DNA of 64,000 nucleotides, taken from contig JANQAC010000002.1 in the NCBI GenBank assembly GCA_024707255.1, positions 676,001 through 740,000 on the forward strand. The letters are read 5' to 3'. Shown here one piece after another: positions 8,667 to 18,050 of this stretch (its first letter is position 1; each line of letters opens with the position of its first letter). The stretch comes from Asticcacaulis sp. Lineage in GTDB: Bacteria > Pseudomonadota > Alphaproteobacteria > Caulobacterales > Caulobacteraceae. The notes beneath the pieces were generated by a model. The model was not told the origin of the DNA and did not search any database. It saw only the letters and a list, made by a program, of their open reading frames with translations. The position numbers and the translations under genes are program-made.

Positions 8667-10148
8667 ATGGTTTCGCGTAACCGGGTCAGTCGTCGTCATT
8701 TCATGCTGGGCTTAGGCGCGGTCGGCCTGCTGTCGGCCTGCGCCCGGCCAGAGGCTGTGCGCGAGGGGGTGGCGTTCGATGACGGCCTGGCGGACCTGCA
8801 CCGTCGGACCTTCACCTATTTCTGGGAGACGACCGACGCCAGAACCGGCCTGGCGCCGGATAACTGGCCTGGTCCCGATTTCTGCTCGATCGCCGCCACC
8901 GGTTTTGCCTTGACCGCCTTCGTCATCGGCTGCCGGAGCGGCTATATCAGCCGGTTTGATGCCGCCGAGCGGGTGCGCACCACCTTGCGCACCTTCTGGA
9001 ACGGTCCGCAGGGACCAGCCCCGGAAGGGATGATGGGCCACAAGGGGTTCTTTTATCACTTCCTGCATATGGATACTGGCCTGCGTTACAATAGGGTCGA
9101 GCTGTCGAGCATCGACACGGCCCTGTTCCTGTGCGGGGCCCTGACGGCAGCGGCCTTTTTCGACGGCAAGAATGCCATCGAAACCGAGATCCGTGATCTG
9201 GCCATAAAGCTCTATGAGAGGGTCGACTGGACCTTCATGGCGCGCGAAAATGGCCTGGTCAGCATGGGGTGGCACCCCGAACCCGGCATGAAGGATCATG
9301 ACATCAATGGTCTGATCAATCGGAACTGGGACCGCTATAATGAAGGCATGATGATCTATCATCTCGGCATGGCGTCGCCGACCCATCCCCTGCCGGCTAA
9401 GGCTTGGGAAAGCTGGACGGCCACGCTCGATACCTGGGGCGATAATTTTGGCGAACCGCATCTCGGTTTCGCGCCGATGTTCGGCCACCAGTACAGTCAT
9501 GCCTGGTTCGATTATCGCGGCATCGCCGACAGCTTTATGCGCGGCAAGGGCATCGATTATTTCATCAACTCCCAGCGCGCCACGGCGGCGCAGCGCAATT
9601 ATGCCATCCAGAACCCCGGAGGTTTCAAAGACTATAGTGCCGATATCTGGGGGCTGACCGCCTGTCGGGGGCCGGGCTATGTCACGGCGAAAGTGAATGG
9701 CCGCGAGGTCCAGTTCCAGGAATATGGCGCGCGCGGCCCGCAGACGCCCGACAAGGAAGGGCTGGACGACGGCACGATCGCACCGACCGCCGCCGCCGGA
9801 TCGGTGATGTTTGCGCCCGATATCTGCGTGCCGGCGATCCATGCGTTGCGCGACCGCTATGGTGCCGATCTGTATGGCCAGTACGGCTTCATGGATGCCT
9901 TCAATCCCAGCTTTCCAGCGGATCAGCCAACGAAGACCGGCATTCATACCGATAGGGCCGGCTGGGTATCGAGGGAATATCTCGGTATCGATCAGGGCCC
10001 GATCCTGATCGGACTGGAAAACTATCGCTCCGGCTTTGTCTGGGATATGTTCAACAGAAGCGCCGTCACCGGTCCGCTGGTGAAAAAGGCATTTGTGGCG
10101 GCGGGTTTCCAGCCCGTGGCCGAGGCGGGGAACTGGTTGAAAGCCTGA
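8667..10148 (+). CDS. Glucoamylase-like family protein, likely GH144-type beta-1,2-glucanase, Tat lipoprotein
   Basis: This 493-residue protein belongs to the 'putative glucoamylase' family (Pfam Glycoamylase, COG5368). It begins with a twin-arginine region (SRRHFMLG) and a lipobox (LLSAC), so it is probably a Tat-exported lipoprotein. Conserved (alpha/alpha)6-barrel motifs are visible: TYFWETTDARTGLAPDNW near residue 50, SIAATGFALTAFVIG, then GHKGFFYHFL. Characterised members of this family in GH144 cleave beta-1,2-glucan, not starch. The ATG at 8667 has a well-placed CAGGG site; an upstream TTG at 8628 lies in the promoter leader and is rejected. Its stop overlaps the start of the binding-protein gene by one base. 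Substrate is inferred. Confidence 0.75.
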   Translation: MVSRNRVSRRHFMLGLGAVGLLSACARPEAVREGVAFDDGLADLHRRTFTYFWETTDARTGLAPDNWPGPDFCSIAATGFALTAFVIGCRSGYISRFDAAERVRTTLRTFWNGPQGPAPEGMMGHKGFFYHFLHMDTGLRYNRVELSSIDTALFLCGALTAAAFFDGKNAIETEIRDLAIKLYERVDWTFMARENGLVSMGWHPEPGMKDHDINGLINRNWDRYNEGMMIYHLGMASPTHPLPAKAWESWTATLDTWGDNFGEPHLGFAPMFGHQYSHAWFDYRGIADSFMRGKGIDYFINSQRATAAQRNYAIQNPGGFKDYSADIWGLTACRGPGYVTAKVNGREVQFQEYGARGPQTPDKEGLDDGTIAPTAAAGSVMFAPDICVPAIHALRDRYGADLYGQYGFMDAFNPSFPADQPTKTGIHTDRAGWVSREYLGIDQGPILIGLENYRSGFVWDMFNRSAVTGPLVKKAFVAAGFQPVAEAGNWLKA

Positions 10149-11419
10149 TGAATACCGACCGGCGCAGGTTTGGACTGGCATTGGCGTCGCTAGCGGCCGT
10201 CACGCCTGTGGCCTGCGCCAAAAAGCATGAGCCGCTGCGCATCTGGGCCATGGGGCTGGAAGGCGAAGCGCTGGGTGGCATCGCTCAGGATTTCGAGACT
10301 GCAAATCCCGCCATTCCGCTGCGCGTGCAGGCCCTGCCCTGGGGCGCGGCGCACGAGAAGCTGCTGACCGCCTTCGCCGCCGATAATCTTCCCGATGTCA
10401 TCGCGCTGGGAAACACCTGGGTATCGGAATTTGCCGCCCTTGGCGCGCTGGAACCGTTGAACAGCCGCTTGTCACGCAGCGGCATAATCCCTGACCGCTG
10501 GTTCGATGGCGCGCGAAAATCGGTCACCCTCGATAATCAGGTTCTGGGCGTGCCGTGGTACGTCGATACGCGGCTGCTGTTCTATCGCACCGATCTGCTG
10601 CAAAAGGCCGGATTTAACGCACCGGCAGACACATGGGCCGGCTGGGACGCGCAACTGGCGGCGCTTTCCGGCGCGCGCCGGGGCGGCAAATATGGTCTGC
10701 TGATGCCCTTTGCCGAATATGAGCCCCTGGTGGCTTTTTGTCTTCAGGCCGACGCACCGATCCTGATCGACAGCGATACGCGCGGCGGCTTCCGCCAGCC
10801 CGGCATCCGCGACAGTTTCGCCTATGCGGCATCGCTGTATCAGCGGGGCTATGCCGCGCGCCTGACCCATTCCGAGGTGACGGATGTCTATTCATCCTTC
10901 GCGCGCGGCGATTTCGCCTTCATCATCACCGGCCCGTGGAACCTGGCGGAGTTCGCCAAACGTCTGCCCGCCGAATTGCAGAACCAATGGGCGACCGCGG
11001 CGCTGCCGGGGCCCCACGGGCCGGGCGACTCCTCGGCCGGCGGGGTGTCGCTGTGCATTCCGCGCGCGTCCCGGCGCAAGGACAGCGCCTTCCGTTTCAT
11101 CGAATATCTGTGCGATCCGCAGCGCCAGGCCGATTTTTACAAGACCACCAGCGATCTGCCGGCCGACCGGAGCGCCTGGCTGCGCACCAGCCTGATGCAC
11201 GACCGGCGGTCTCTGACCTTCTTCGACCAGCTTAACCGCACGCGCCCGCCGCCGCAGGTGCCGGAGTGGGAACGCATCGCCAATGAGATGGTGGCGGCGC
11301 TGGAGCGCGTGGTGCGCGGCATCATCACCCTGGACGCGGCGCTGAAGGGCCTCGATGAATTTGCCTGGACCCTGCTGGCCAAACGTCGCGCCATGCTCGA
11401 ACTGAAGGGTGTGGCATGA
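10148..11419 (+). CDS. ABC transporter sugar-binding lipoprotein
   Basis: This 423-residue family 1 solute-binding protein has a short Tat-like leader (DRRRFGLALAS) and a lipobox ending in VACAK, so it is anchored in the periplasm. Features include WAMGLEGEALGGIAQDFE near the mature N-terminus, WYVDTRLLFYRTDLL near residue 136 and the FIITGPWN motif near 258, all typical of maltose/oligosaccharide-binding proteins. It overlaps the preceding gene by one base and the following permease by four (ATGA), so it sits inside a tight operon. It presumably captures the products of the upstream glucanase. Confidence 0.9.
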   Translation: MNTDRRRFGLALASLAAVTPVACAKKHEPLRIWAMGLEGEALGGIAQDFETANPAIPLRVQALPWGAAHEKLLTAFAADNLPDVIALGNTWVSEFAALGALEPLNSRLSRSGIIPDRWFDGARKSVTLDNQVLGVPWYVDTRLLFYRTDLLQKAGFNAPADTWAGWDAQLAALSGARRGGKYGLLMPFAEYEPLVAFCLQADAPILIDSDTRGGFRQPGIRDSFAYAASLYQRGYAARLTHSEVTDVYSSFARGDFAFIITGPWNLAEFAKRLPAELQNQWATAALPGPHGPGDSSAGGVSLCIPRASRRKDSAFRFIEYLCDPQRQADFYKTTSDLPADRSAWLRTSLMHDRRSLTFFDQLNRTRPPPQVPEWERIANEMVAALERVVRGIITLDAALKGLDEFAWTLLAKRRAMLELKGVA

Positions 11420-12309
11420 CGACCTTGCGCACCTTTATGCGGGAGATATCGCCGGGCCATGTCTTCGTGGCGCCGGCCATGATCGTGCTCAGTGTCTTTT
11501 TCCTCATGCCGGTGTTGGGCGCGCTGGTGATGAGCTTCACCGATTTCGACCTCTATGCCCTGGCCGACCTGAAGAACCTGCGCTTCATCTGGCTTGGCAA
11601 CTATATCAACCTGATGCAGACGCCGCTGTTCTGGAAGGCGTTCGGCAATACCTGCTATTTCGCCCTGGTCGGCGCGCCCCTGTCCATTGGCGTGTCACTG
11701 GCCATGGCCATGCTGTTGAATGTGCCGGGGGTGGGTCTGAAGGCGCTTTACCGCACGGCGCTGTTCGCCCCCTATGTGGCCACGCTGGCGGCGGCGGCGG
11801 TGATCTGGCGCTATATGCTGGATGCGCAATATGGCTGGCTGAACCAGTTCCTGATCGTGCTGGGCCTGCAACCGATTGACTGGCTGGGCAACCCGCACTT
11901 TTCCATGCCAGCCATCATCCTGTTCTCGGTGTGGAAGAACTTCGGTTACAACATGCTGATCCTGCTGGCTGCCCTGCAGCGCATTCCGGATGATCTTTAC
12001 GAAGCCGCACGCGTTGATGGGGCAGGGCCCTGGGAACGCTTCATTCATGTCACCCTGCCGGGCGTGGCGCCCAGCCTGTGGATGGTGGCCCTGCTGACCG
12101 TGGCTGGCTATTTCCAGCTTTTCGCCGAACCCTATGTCATGACCCAGGGCGGTCCGGCGCAATCGACCGTATCCTTGCTCTATTTCATGTACGAGGACGG
12201 CTTCAAGTGGTGGAACCTCGGCCATGCCTCGGCCACGGCCTTTATCCTGTTCGCTGTGCTGATGGGCCTGTCCTTCCTGCGCCCAAAATCGGAAGAGGTG
12301 TTCGCATGA
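11416..12309 (+). CDS. ABC sugar permease, MalF/UgpA type
   Basis: This 297-residue inner-membrane permease has six predicted hydrophobic segments and the cytoplasmic EAA loop (YEAARVDGAGPWERFIHVTLP, near residue 195-215) that docks the ATPase. It is translationally coupled to the binding protein upstream and the second permease downstream through ATGA overlaps. Its partner ATPase is probably the one encoded at 6098-7198, since none is present in this operon. Confidence 0.93.
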   Translation: MTTLRTFMREISPGHVFVAPAMIVLSVFFLMPVLGALVMSFTDFDLYALADLKNLRFIWLGNYINLMQTPLFWKAFGNTCYFALVGAPLSIGVSLAMAMLLNVPGVGLKALYRTALFAPYVATLAAAAVIWRYMLDAQYGWLNQFLIVLGLQPIDWLGNPHFSMPAIILFSVWKNFGYNMLILLAALQRIPDDLYEAARVDGAGPWERFIHVTLPGVAPSLWMVALLTVAGYFQLFAEPYVMTQGGPAQSTVSLLYFMYEDGFKWWNLGHASATAFILFAVLMGLSFLRPKSEEVFA

Positions 12310-13127
12310 GGAATGCCCTCCAGAAGATATCGACCACGGGCCTGTTGATCGCCGCCTCGTTCATCGCCATCTTTCCGCTGCTGTGGATGGTGTCGATGTC
12401 CTTCATGCCGGAGGCCGAGGCCAATGCCTTTCCGGCGCGGCTGTTTCCGCACGATCCGACCCTGGCCAATTACGCCGACCTGTTCGCCCATCAGCGCATG
12501 GGGCGCTTCCTGTTCAACAGCCTGCTGGTGGCCTCACTGGCGACGGTTCTGTCCCTGGGCTTCAACGTGACCGCTGGTTATGCCTTCGCCAAGCTGCATT
12601 TCAGGGGACGGGAAAAGCTGTTCCGCTTCCTGCTGGCGGTGGTGGTCATTCCTGGCCAGTTGACCATGCTGCCGCTGTTCTTCCAGCTCAAGACCCTGGG
12701 CCTGCTCAATTCCTATGCCGGCGTGGTGGTGCCTTTCATAACCTCTCTGTTTGGTATCTTTCTGGTGCGTCAATACGCGCTGGGCCTGCCCGATGAGATG
12801 CTCCAGGCGGCAAGGGTCGATGGCGCCTCGGAATGGATGATCTTTCGCAAGATCGTCCTGCCCAACCTGTCGCCGATCATTGTGACGCTCGGTGTTTTCA
12901 CCTTTCTGGCCGCCTGGAATGATTTCCTGTGGCCGCTGATCGTGCTGTCCGACGATCACAACTACACCCTGCCTTTGGCCATCGCCTCGCTGTCGCAGGA
13001 ACATATCCAGGATTCCGGCATGGTCATGGCCTGCGCCACCGTCACCATCGCACCGGTCATATTATTGTTTCTGGCGCTCCAGAGGCATTATGTGCGCGGT
13101 TTGCTCGCGGGGAGTATCAAAGGATGA
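12306..13127 (+). CDS. ABC sugar permease, MalG/UgpE type
   Basis: This 273-residue second membrane subunit has an EAA loop (LQAARVDGASEWMIFRKIVLP, near residue 166-186) and the WNDFLWPL motif of MalG-type permeases. I chose the ATG at 12306, overlapping the previous stop; a longer frame back to 12078 runs inside the first permease in another frame and is a shadow. Its own stop is overlapped by the ATG of a frameshifted lipoprotein hydrolase at 13124. Confidence 0.93.
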   Translation: MRNALQKISTTGLLIAASFIAIFPLLWMVSMSFMPEAEANAFPARLFPHDPTLANYADLFAHQRMGRFLFNSLLVASLATVLSLGFNVTAGYAFAKLHFRGREKLFRFLLAVVVIPGQLTMLPLFFQLKTLGLLNSYAGVVVPFITSLFGIFLVRQYALGLPDEMLQAARVDGASEWMIFRKIVLPNLSPIIVTLGVFTFLAAWNDFLWPLIVLSDDHNYTLPLAIASLSQEHIQDSGMVMACATVTIAPVILLFLALQRHYVRGLLAGSIKG

Positions 13128-13835
13128 GAACCTTCATTTTGGTATTAGCGGTCCTGGCCCTGACCGGCTGCGCCACGATCTCGACCGGATATGCTGGCGA
13201 AAGGCGCGACCGCCGAAAAGGTCGTGCTGAAAGATGGTTCGACCATCCAGTACATGCAGTATGTGCCTGCCAGCTATCATGGGGGCAAGGCGCCGGTCAT
13301 TGTCTTCCTGCATGGCTCCGGCGAGGCTGGCAGCGATGTTACGCGGGTCATGGGGCCGGGGCCGTGGGAATATGCCCGCGACCATGCCGATTTCCCCTTT
13401 ATCATCCTGGCGCCGCAGCAATGGCGCGATGAGGAATGGGAACCTAAAAAGCTGAAAGAATGGCTGGATGATGTCGAAGCGCACATCCCGGCGGACCGCA
13501 AACGCATTTACCTCACCGGCCTGTCGCTGGGCGGCGGCGGCGCCTGGGACTGGGGCATGACGCAGCCCAGACGCTTTGCCGCCATCGCGCCGGTCTCCGG
13601 CTATTCGAACCTGAAAACCCCCTGCAAGCTGACCGGCAACCACATCTGGGCCTTCCACGGCGAGGTCGACGATGTGGTGCCGATCCGCGACGAGGAAGTG
13701 CTGGTCAGCGCGGCCAAAGCCTGCGGCATAGATATCAAATACACCATCTATCCCGGCGGTAATCACAATGCCTGGGACGCCACCTACGCCAATCCGGACC
13801 TCTACGCCTGGTTTCTGGAACATAAAAAGGAGTAA
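13124..13835 (+). pseudogene. Lipoprotein alpha/beta hydrolase (esterase), frameshifted after the signal peptide
   Basis: The ATG at 13124 overlaps the permease stop and encodes a clear lipoprotein signal (MRTFILVLAVLALTGCATIS). The frame is then lost, and the mature enzyme continues in another frame from about 13182 (PDMLAKGATAEKVVLKDG) to 13835. The enzyme part has an HGSGE oxyanion motif, the nucleophile elbow GLSLGGGG, and a late aspartate and histidine (GEVDD; GGNHNAWD), typical of poly(3-hydroxybutyrate) depolymerase/esterase-like proteins. One extra base between about 13178 and 13190 explains the break. It may be a true mutation or a sequencing error. If translation starts at the ATG 13191, an unexported protein would result. 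Confidence 0.75.
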
Positions 13836-13840
13836 CGCTC

Positions 13841-16111
13841 ATGACCGCTTTTACCCCCTCCCGCCGGTTTTTCCTGAAAGGCGCCGCGGCCACGGCCGCC
13901 CTCGTGCCGGTGGCCGCGCCCGGTTTCGCCAGGGTGACGCCCGCCGCCGATCCGTTCATCGAAAAGCTCATCAAAAGCATGAGCATCGAGGAAAAGGCCG
14001 GGCAACTCTCGATCTATGGCGATACCACCCGCTTCGACGGCCCGCCGATCAATCCGACCTCGGAACAGGCGCAGGGCAAGGAAAAGGTCAAGGCCGATAT
14101 CGCTGCCGGTAAGATTACCGGGCTATTCAACGGCATCGGCGTGGCCGGCGGGCGAGAGTTGCAGCAGGTGGCCATAGAGCAATCGCCGCATAAGATTCCG
14201 CTGATTTTCGCCGGCGATATCATCCACGGCGTGAAGACGACCTTCCCGATTCCGCTTGGCGAATCCGCAAGCTGGGATACCGACCTGGCCATGCGCACAG
14301 CGCGTGCCGCCGCCCTGGAAGCCACGGCCAAAGGGCTGCACTGGACCTTCGCGCCGATGGTCGATGTGGCGCGCGACCAGCGCTGGGGCCGTGTCGCCGA
14401 AGGGGCGGGCGAGGACACCTATCTCGGTATCCAGTTGGCTAAGGCGCGCGTCAAGGGTTTCCAGGGCGACAGCCTGAAGGCGGAAACCTCGTTGGTGGCC
14501 TGTCCGAAGCACTTCGCGGCCTACGGTGCCGTCCAGGGCGGGATGGAGTACAATACCGCCGATATCCCCGAAACGACTCTGCGCGAGGTCCATCTGCCGC
14601 CGTTCAAGGCCGCCTTCGACGCCGGCGCATTGACCACCATGTCGTCGTTCAACGATATCGCCGGGGTGCCCTCCACCGGCAATCATTACCTGCTGACCGA
14701 TATCCTGCGCGGCGAGTGGGGCTTCAAGGGGCTGGTTGTTTCCGATTACACCTCTGAAGAAGAACTGATCCTGCACGGTTTCGCTGCCGATGGCGCCGAT
14801 GCCACGGCCAAGGCGATCAATGCTGGCTGCGACATGGGGATGCAGTCGGGCCTCTATATGAAATACCTCCCGGACCTGGTGCGGTCGGGCAAGGTCAAGT
14901 TGGCCGTGCTGGATGAGGCGGTGCGCCGGGTGCTTTACGTCAAGAAGGCGTTGGGCCTGTTCGACAATCCCTATCGCTCCCTCGATCTCAAACGCGAACA
15001 GACGGATATCCGCCGGCCCGAAACCGTAGCGCTGGCCCGCGAAGCCGGACGCAAATCGTGCGTGCTACTGAAGAACGAGGGCAACCTGCTGCCCCTGCCG
15101 AAATCAGGCAAGAAAATCGCTCTGATCGGCCCGTTCGGCAATGACAAGGCCAATTGTCCCGGTCCCTGGGCGGTCTTCCCGGATGTGGAAAGCTGTGTCA
15201 CCTGGGAGGCCGGTTTCCGCGCCGTGATCGGCGATGCACTGACGGTGGTGAAGGGCTCGGATGTCGAGGCGCCGATACAGGGCGGTATCGACGCGGCGGT
15301 CAAAGCGGCCAAGTCGGCGGATATCGTCGTGCTGGCCATCGGCGAGGCGGCGAATATGTCGGGCGAGGCGCAATCGCGCGTCGATATCTCGATCCCCGCG
15401 CCGCAACTGGCCTTGGCCGAGGCCGTGGCGGCGACCGGTAAACCGGTGGTGGTCATTCTGAAGCACGGCCGCGCCCTGGCCCTGACCGGGGCAGTGAAGG
15501 ATGCGTCGGCGATCCTGGCCACCTGGTTCCTAGGCTCGGAAGAAGGCAACGCCATCGCCGATATCGTCTTCGGCGATTACGCGCCGCAAGGCCGTTTGCC
15601 GGTCAGCTTCCCGCAGGCGTCGGGGCAAGAGCCCTTCTATTATAACCACCGCATCACCGGCCGTCCGCAAATCAGTGACGACAAGAACTTCAAGGCACGT
15701 TACCGCGAAGTGACCAATGACGCGCTCTATCCTTTCGGTCATGGCCTGAGCTATTCGACGGTTTCCTACGGTGCCACGACGGTCAGCGCTGCGAGCCTGG
15801 CGATGAACGGAACCATCAAGGTGACGGCGACGATCAGCAATACCGGCGCCCGCAAGCTGCATGAGGTGGTGCAACTCTATATCCACGACAAGGTGGCCTC
15901 GATGACCCAGCCGATCCGGGCGCTGAAAGGCTTCCAGCATATCGATCTGGAGCCAGGCCAGAGCACGACGGTCGAATTTACCCTGACGGCCGCCGATCTC
16001 GCCTTTGTTCATCCCAACCTGAAAGCGTCGGCCGAAGCCGGGCGGTTCGATGTGTGGGTTGCGCCGTCTTCCACCGGCGGCACGCCGGCCTCGTTCGATC
16101 TGACAGCGTAA
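13841..16111 (+). CDS. GH3 beta-glucosidase (BglX type), Tat-exported
   Basis: This 756-residue family 3 hydrolase has a Tat signal (SRRFFLKG, cleavage near FA-RV). Order: signal, TIM-barrel domain, alpha/beta sandwich, fibronectin-III-like C-terminal domain. The catalytic nucleophile is Asp302 in VVSDYTS, and the KHF and RWGR substrate-binding motifs are present. It probably acts in the periplasm on beta-glucosides or gluco-oligosaccharides. It starts six bases after the esterase and ends two bases before the halogenase homologue, so it belongs to the same operon. It is closely similar throughout to the GH3 gene at 22141. Confidence 0.93.
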   Translation: MTAFTPSRRFFLKGAAATAALVPVAAPGFARVTPAADPFIEKLIKSMSIEEKAGQLSIYGDTTRFDGPPINPTSEQAQGKEKVKADIAAGKITGLFNGIGVAGGRELQQVAIEQSPHKIPLIFAGDIIHGVKTTFPIPLGESASWDTDLAMRTARAAALEATAKGLHWTFAPMVDVARDQRWGRVAEGAGEDTYLGIQLAKARVKGFQGDSLKAETSLVACPKHFAAYGAVQGGMEYNTADIPETTLREVHLPPFKAAFDAGALTTMSSFNDIAGVPSTGNHYLLTDILRGEWGFKGLVVSDYTSEEELILHGFAADGADATAKAINAGCDMGMQSGLYMKYLPDLVRSGKVKLAVLDEAVRRVLYVKKALGLFDNPYRSLDLKREQTDIRRPETVALAREAGRKSCVLLKNEGNLLPLPKSGKKIALIGPFGNDKANCPGPWAVFPDVESCVTWEAGFRAVIGDALTVVKGSDVEAPIQGGIDAAVKAAKSADIVVLAIGEAANMSGEAQSRVDISIPAPQLALAEAVAATGKPVVVILKHGRALALTGAVKDASAILATWFLGSEEGNAIADIVFGDYAPQGRLPVSFPQASGQEPFYYNHRITGRPQISDDKNFKARYREVTNDALYPFGHGLSYSTVSYGATTVSAASLAMNGTIKVTATISNTGARKLHEVVQLYIHDKVASMTQPIRALKGFQHIDLEPGQSTTVEFTLTAADLAFVHPNLKASAEAGRFDVWVAPSSTGGTPASFDLTA

Positions 16112-16112
16112 A

Positions 16113-17633
16113 ATGACTTATACACCGATCAAAAGCATAACCATTGTTGGCGGCGGCACGGCCGGCTGGATGACGGCCGCCTTGCTCTCCAAGCTGCTGA
16201 TGGGCCGCTATGACATCACCCTGATCGAATCCGAGGAAATCGGCACGATAGGGGTGGGGGAGGCGACTATCCCGGCCATCAAGGTCTTCAACGAGATGCT
16301 GGAGGTCAATGAAGCCGAGTTCCTTAAGGCGACGCAGGGCACCTTCAAGCTGGGTATTGAGTTCGTCGGCTGGCGCGATGGCCCGCGCGACCTGACCGAC
16401 AGCTATATCCATGGCTTCGGCAAGATCGGCATTGACCGGCTGTGGCTGCATACGCACCAGTTCTGGCTGAAGATGCGCGAGAAAGGCGCGGTCAAACATT
16501 TCGACCATTACGCCATCTGCTGCGCCGCCGCTCGCAAAGGGCGCTTCACGCCGCCTGACCCCCGGCGCGGCCCGCCGATCGGCGATCTCGACTACGCCTA
16601 TCATTTCGATGCCTCGCTCTATGCCCGCTATCTGCGGACCCTGAGCGAAGGCCGCGGCGTCAGGCGCATTGAAGGCCGGATCACTCAGGTCAACCTGCGG
16701 CCGGAGGACGGCTTTATCGACACCGTGACCTTGCAAAACGGGCAGGCGATAGGTGGAGATTTGTTTATTGACTGTTCCGGGATGCGCGGTCTGCTGATCG
16801 GCGAGGCGCTGGGTGTCGGCTACGAAGACTGGAACAAATGGCTTTTATGCGACCGCGCCTATGCCGTGCCTTCGGTCAATCCGGCCCAGATCACGCCCTA
16901 TGTCACCTGCACGACGCGCGATGCCGGCTGGCAGTGGCGCATCCCCCTGCAACACCGCACCGGCAATGGCTATGTCCATTCGAGCGGCCATACCGATGAT
17001 CAAGCGGCGGTCGATACCCTGATGTCCACGCTTGGCGGACAGGCCCTGGCCGAGCCGCGCCTGGTCAAGTTCCGGCCCGGCAAGCGGCACAAGGCATGGG
17101 TGAAGAACTGCGTTGCCATCGGGCTTTCTGGCGGCTTCCTGGAACCGCTGGAATCGACCAGCATCCACCTGATTCAGACCGGTATCCTGCGGTTGTTGTC
17201 ACTGTTTCCGGGGCAAGGCTTCAATGCCGCCGACATCGACGCATACAACACCTATACCGATGACGAATACCGCGACATCCGCGACTTCATCATCGCCCAC
17301 TACAAGGTGACGAACCGCGAAGACACGCCCTTCTGGGCCTATGTCAAGCACATGCCAGTGCCTGACTCACTCCAAAGCAAGCTTGACCTGTTCTGGTCAT
17401 CGGCAAGGGTCTTCAAGCGTGGCGCGTTCGAGCTGTTCCGCGAGGAAAGCTGGGTGCAGGTGCTGTTGGGACAGGGGATGGCCGCCGGTTACGACCCTAA
17501 TGTCGACCTTCTATCCGAAGCGGAAATTGTCAGCTTCCTGCGTGATATCGAGGCGGTGATTGATGGTAACGTCAGCACCATGCCGACGCATGACGACTAC
17601 ATCGCCCGCTATTGCCAGGCGCCGAAGATGTAA
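16113..17633 (+). CDS. Flavin-dependent tryptophan-halogenase family protein
   Basis: This 506-residue protein keeps every hallmark of flavin-dependent halogenases at the usual positions: GGGTAG (13-18) and GVGEATIP (47-54) for FAD, the catalytic Lys79 in GTFKLG, WQWRIP (273-278, the WxWxIP motif) and the glutamate Glu347 in PLEST. Such genes are frequent beside TonB receptors and glycoside hydrolases in Caulobacterales and xanthomonads; a few have been shown to halogenate indole-like substrates, but their role in sugar loci is unknown. It is the last gene of the operon begun at 8667. No separate flavin reductase is visible in the window. Confidence 0.9.
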   Translation: MTYTPIKSITIVGGGTAGWMTAALLSKLLMGRYDITLIESEEIGTIGVGEATIPAIKVFNEMLEVNEAEFLKATQGTFKLGIEFVGWRDGPRDLTDSYIHGFGKIGIDRLWLHTHQFWLKMREKGAVKHFDHYAICCAAARKGRFTPPDPRRGPPIGDLDYAYHFDASLYARYLRTLSEGRGVRRIEGRITQVNLRPEDGFIDTVTLQNGQAIGGDLFIDCSGMRGLLIGEALGVGYEDWNKWLLCDRAYAVPSVNPAQITPYVTCTTRDAGWQWRIPLQHRTGNGYVHSSGHTDDQAAVDTLMSTLGGQALAEPRLVKFRPGKRHKAWVKNCVAIGLSGGFLEPLESTSIHLIQTGILRLLSLFPGQGFNAADIDAYNTYTDDEYRDIRDFIIAHYKVTNREDTPFWAYVKHMPVPDSLQSKLDLFWSSARVFKRGAFELFREESWVQVLLGQGMAAGYDPNVDLLSEAEIVSFLRDIEAVIDGNVSTMPTHDDYIARYCQAPKM

Positions 17634-17917
17634 AAAAGAACCCCGCCGGAACTGGTGCGGCGGGGCTTAGGGCGCATGCGCTGATAGGGCGACAGCGCCT
17701 GCGTGTCTTGGTATGGGCGTCCCGTTTGTTACTCTGGCGCAACACTTGCGCGGTGTTTGGCGGGGACTTTCAGGCGAAACCGGATCGCAAAGGGTGGGGC
17801 GTCTGGTGGCAGTCTGATTTTTGGTTATTCAAATTCTTTTTAATACAAGGCATTAATGTACTTTTTGACGTGAAGTCAGACGGCTTTGTGTCTAAATTTC
17901 GTGATCACAAGTGGCAA
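17634..17917. other. Intergenic stretch with GC-rich hairpin after the halogenase gene
   Basis: A strong stem-loop (CCCCGCCG with CGGCGGGG, 17643-17668) lies a few bases past the halogenase stop. On the plus strand no U-run follows it; on the minus strand it would be followed by TTCTTTTTT. It may still mark the 3' end of the operon. The rest of the stretch, to the operators at 17918, holds no convincing gene. Confidence 0.5.
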
Positions 17918-17966
17918 TGTAAGCGCTTGCATAATCGTTGACAAGCGAAATGTAAGCGTTTACGGA
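17918..17966 (+). promoter_or_regulatory. Two LacI operators and promoter of the lacI gene
   Basis: Operator 1 is TGTAAGCGCTTGCA (17918-17931) and operator 2 TGTAAGCGTTTACG (17951-17964), centred 33 bp apart, close to three helical turns. A TTGACA -35 lies at 17938-17943 and a -10-like TACGGA 17 bases later, inside operator 2. This suggests autorepression. The arrangement matches the promoter at 8582. Confidence 0.75.
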
Positions 17967-18050
17967 GTGGCGTCATACGAGACCTTGCCGCCTTCCTGCC
18001 ATGTTTTACCGCGCAGGCGGGGAGGCGAAATAACCACCACAGGAGAGACG

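Noticed and set aside
17643..17668. Hairpin after the halogenase as a plus-strand terminator
   Set aside because: No U-run follows on the plus strand; listed only as a hairpin.
17886..18050. N-terminal extension of the LacI gene
   Set aside because: It crosses both operators and the promoter; the ATG at 18051 has a strong ribosome site and the canonical LacI start.
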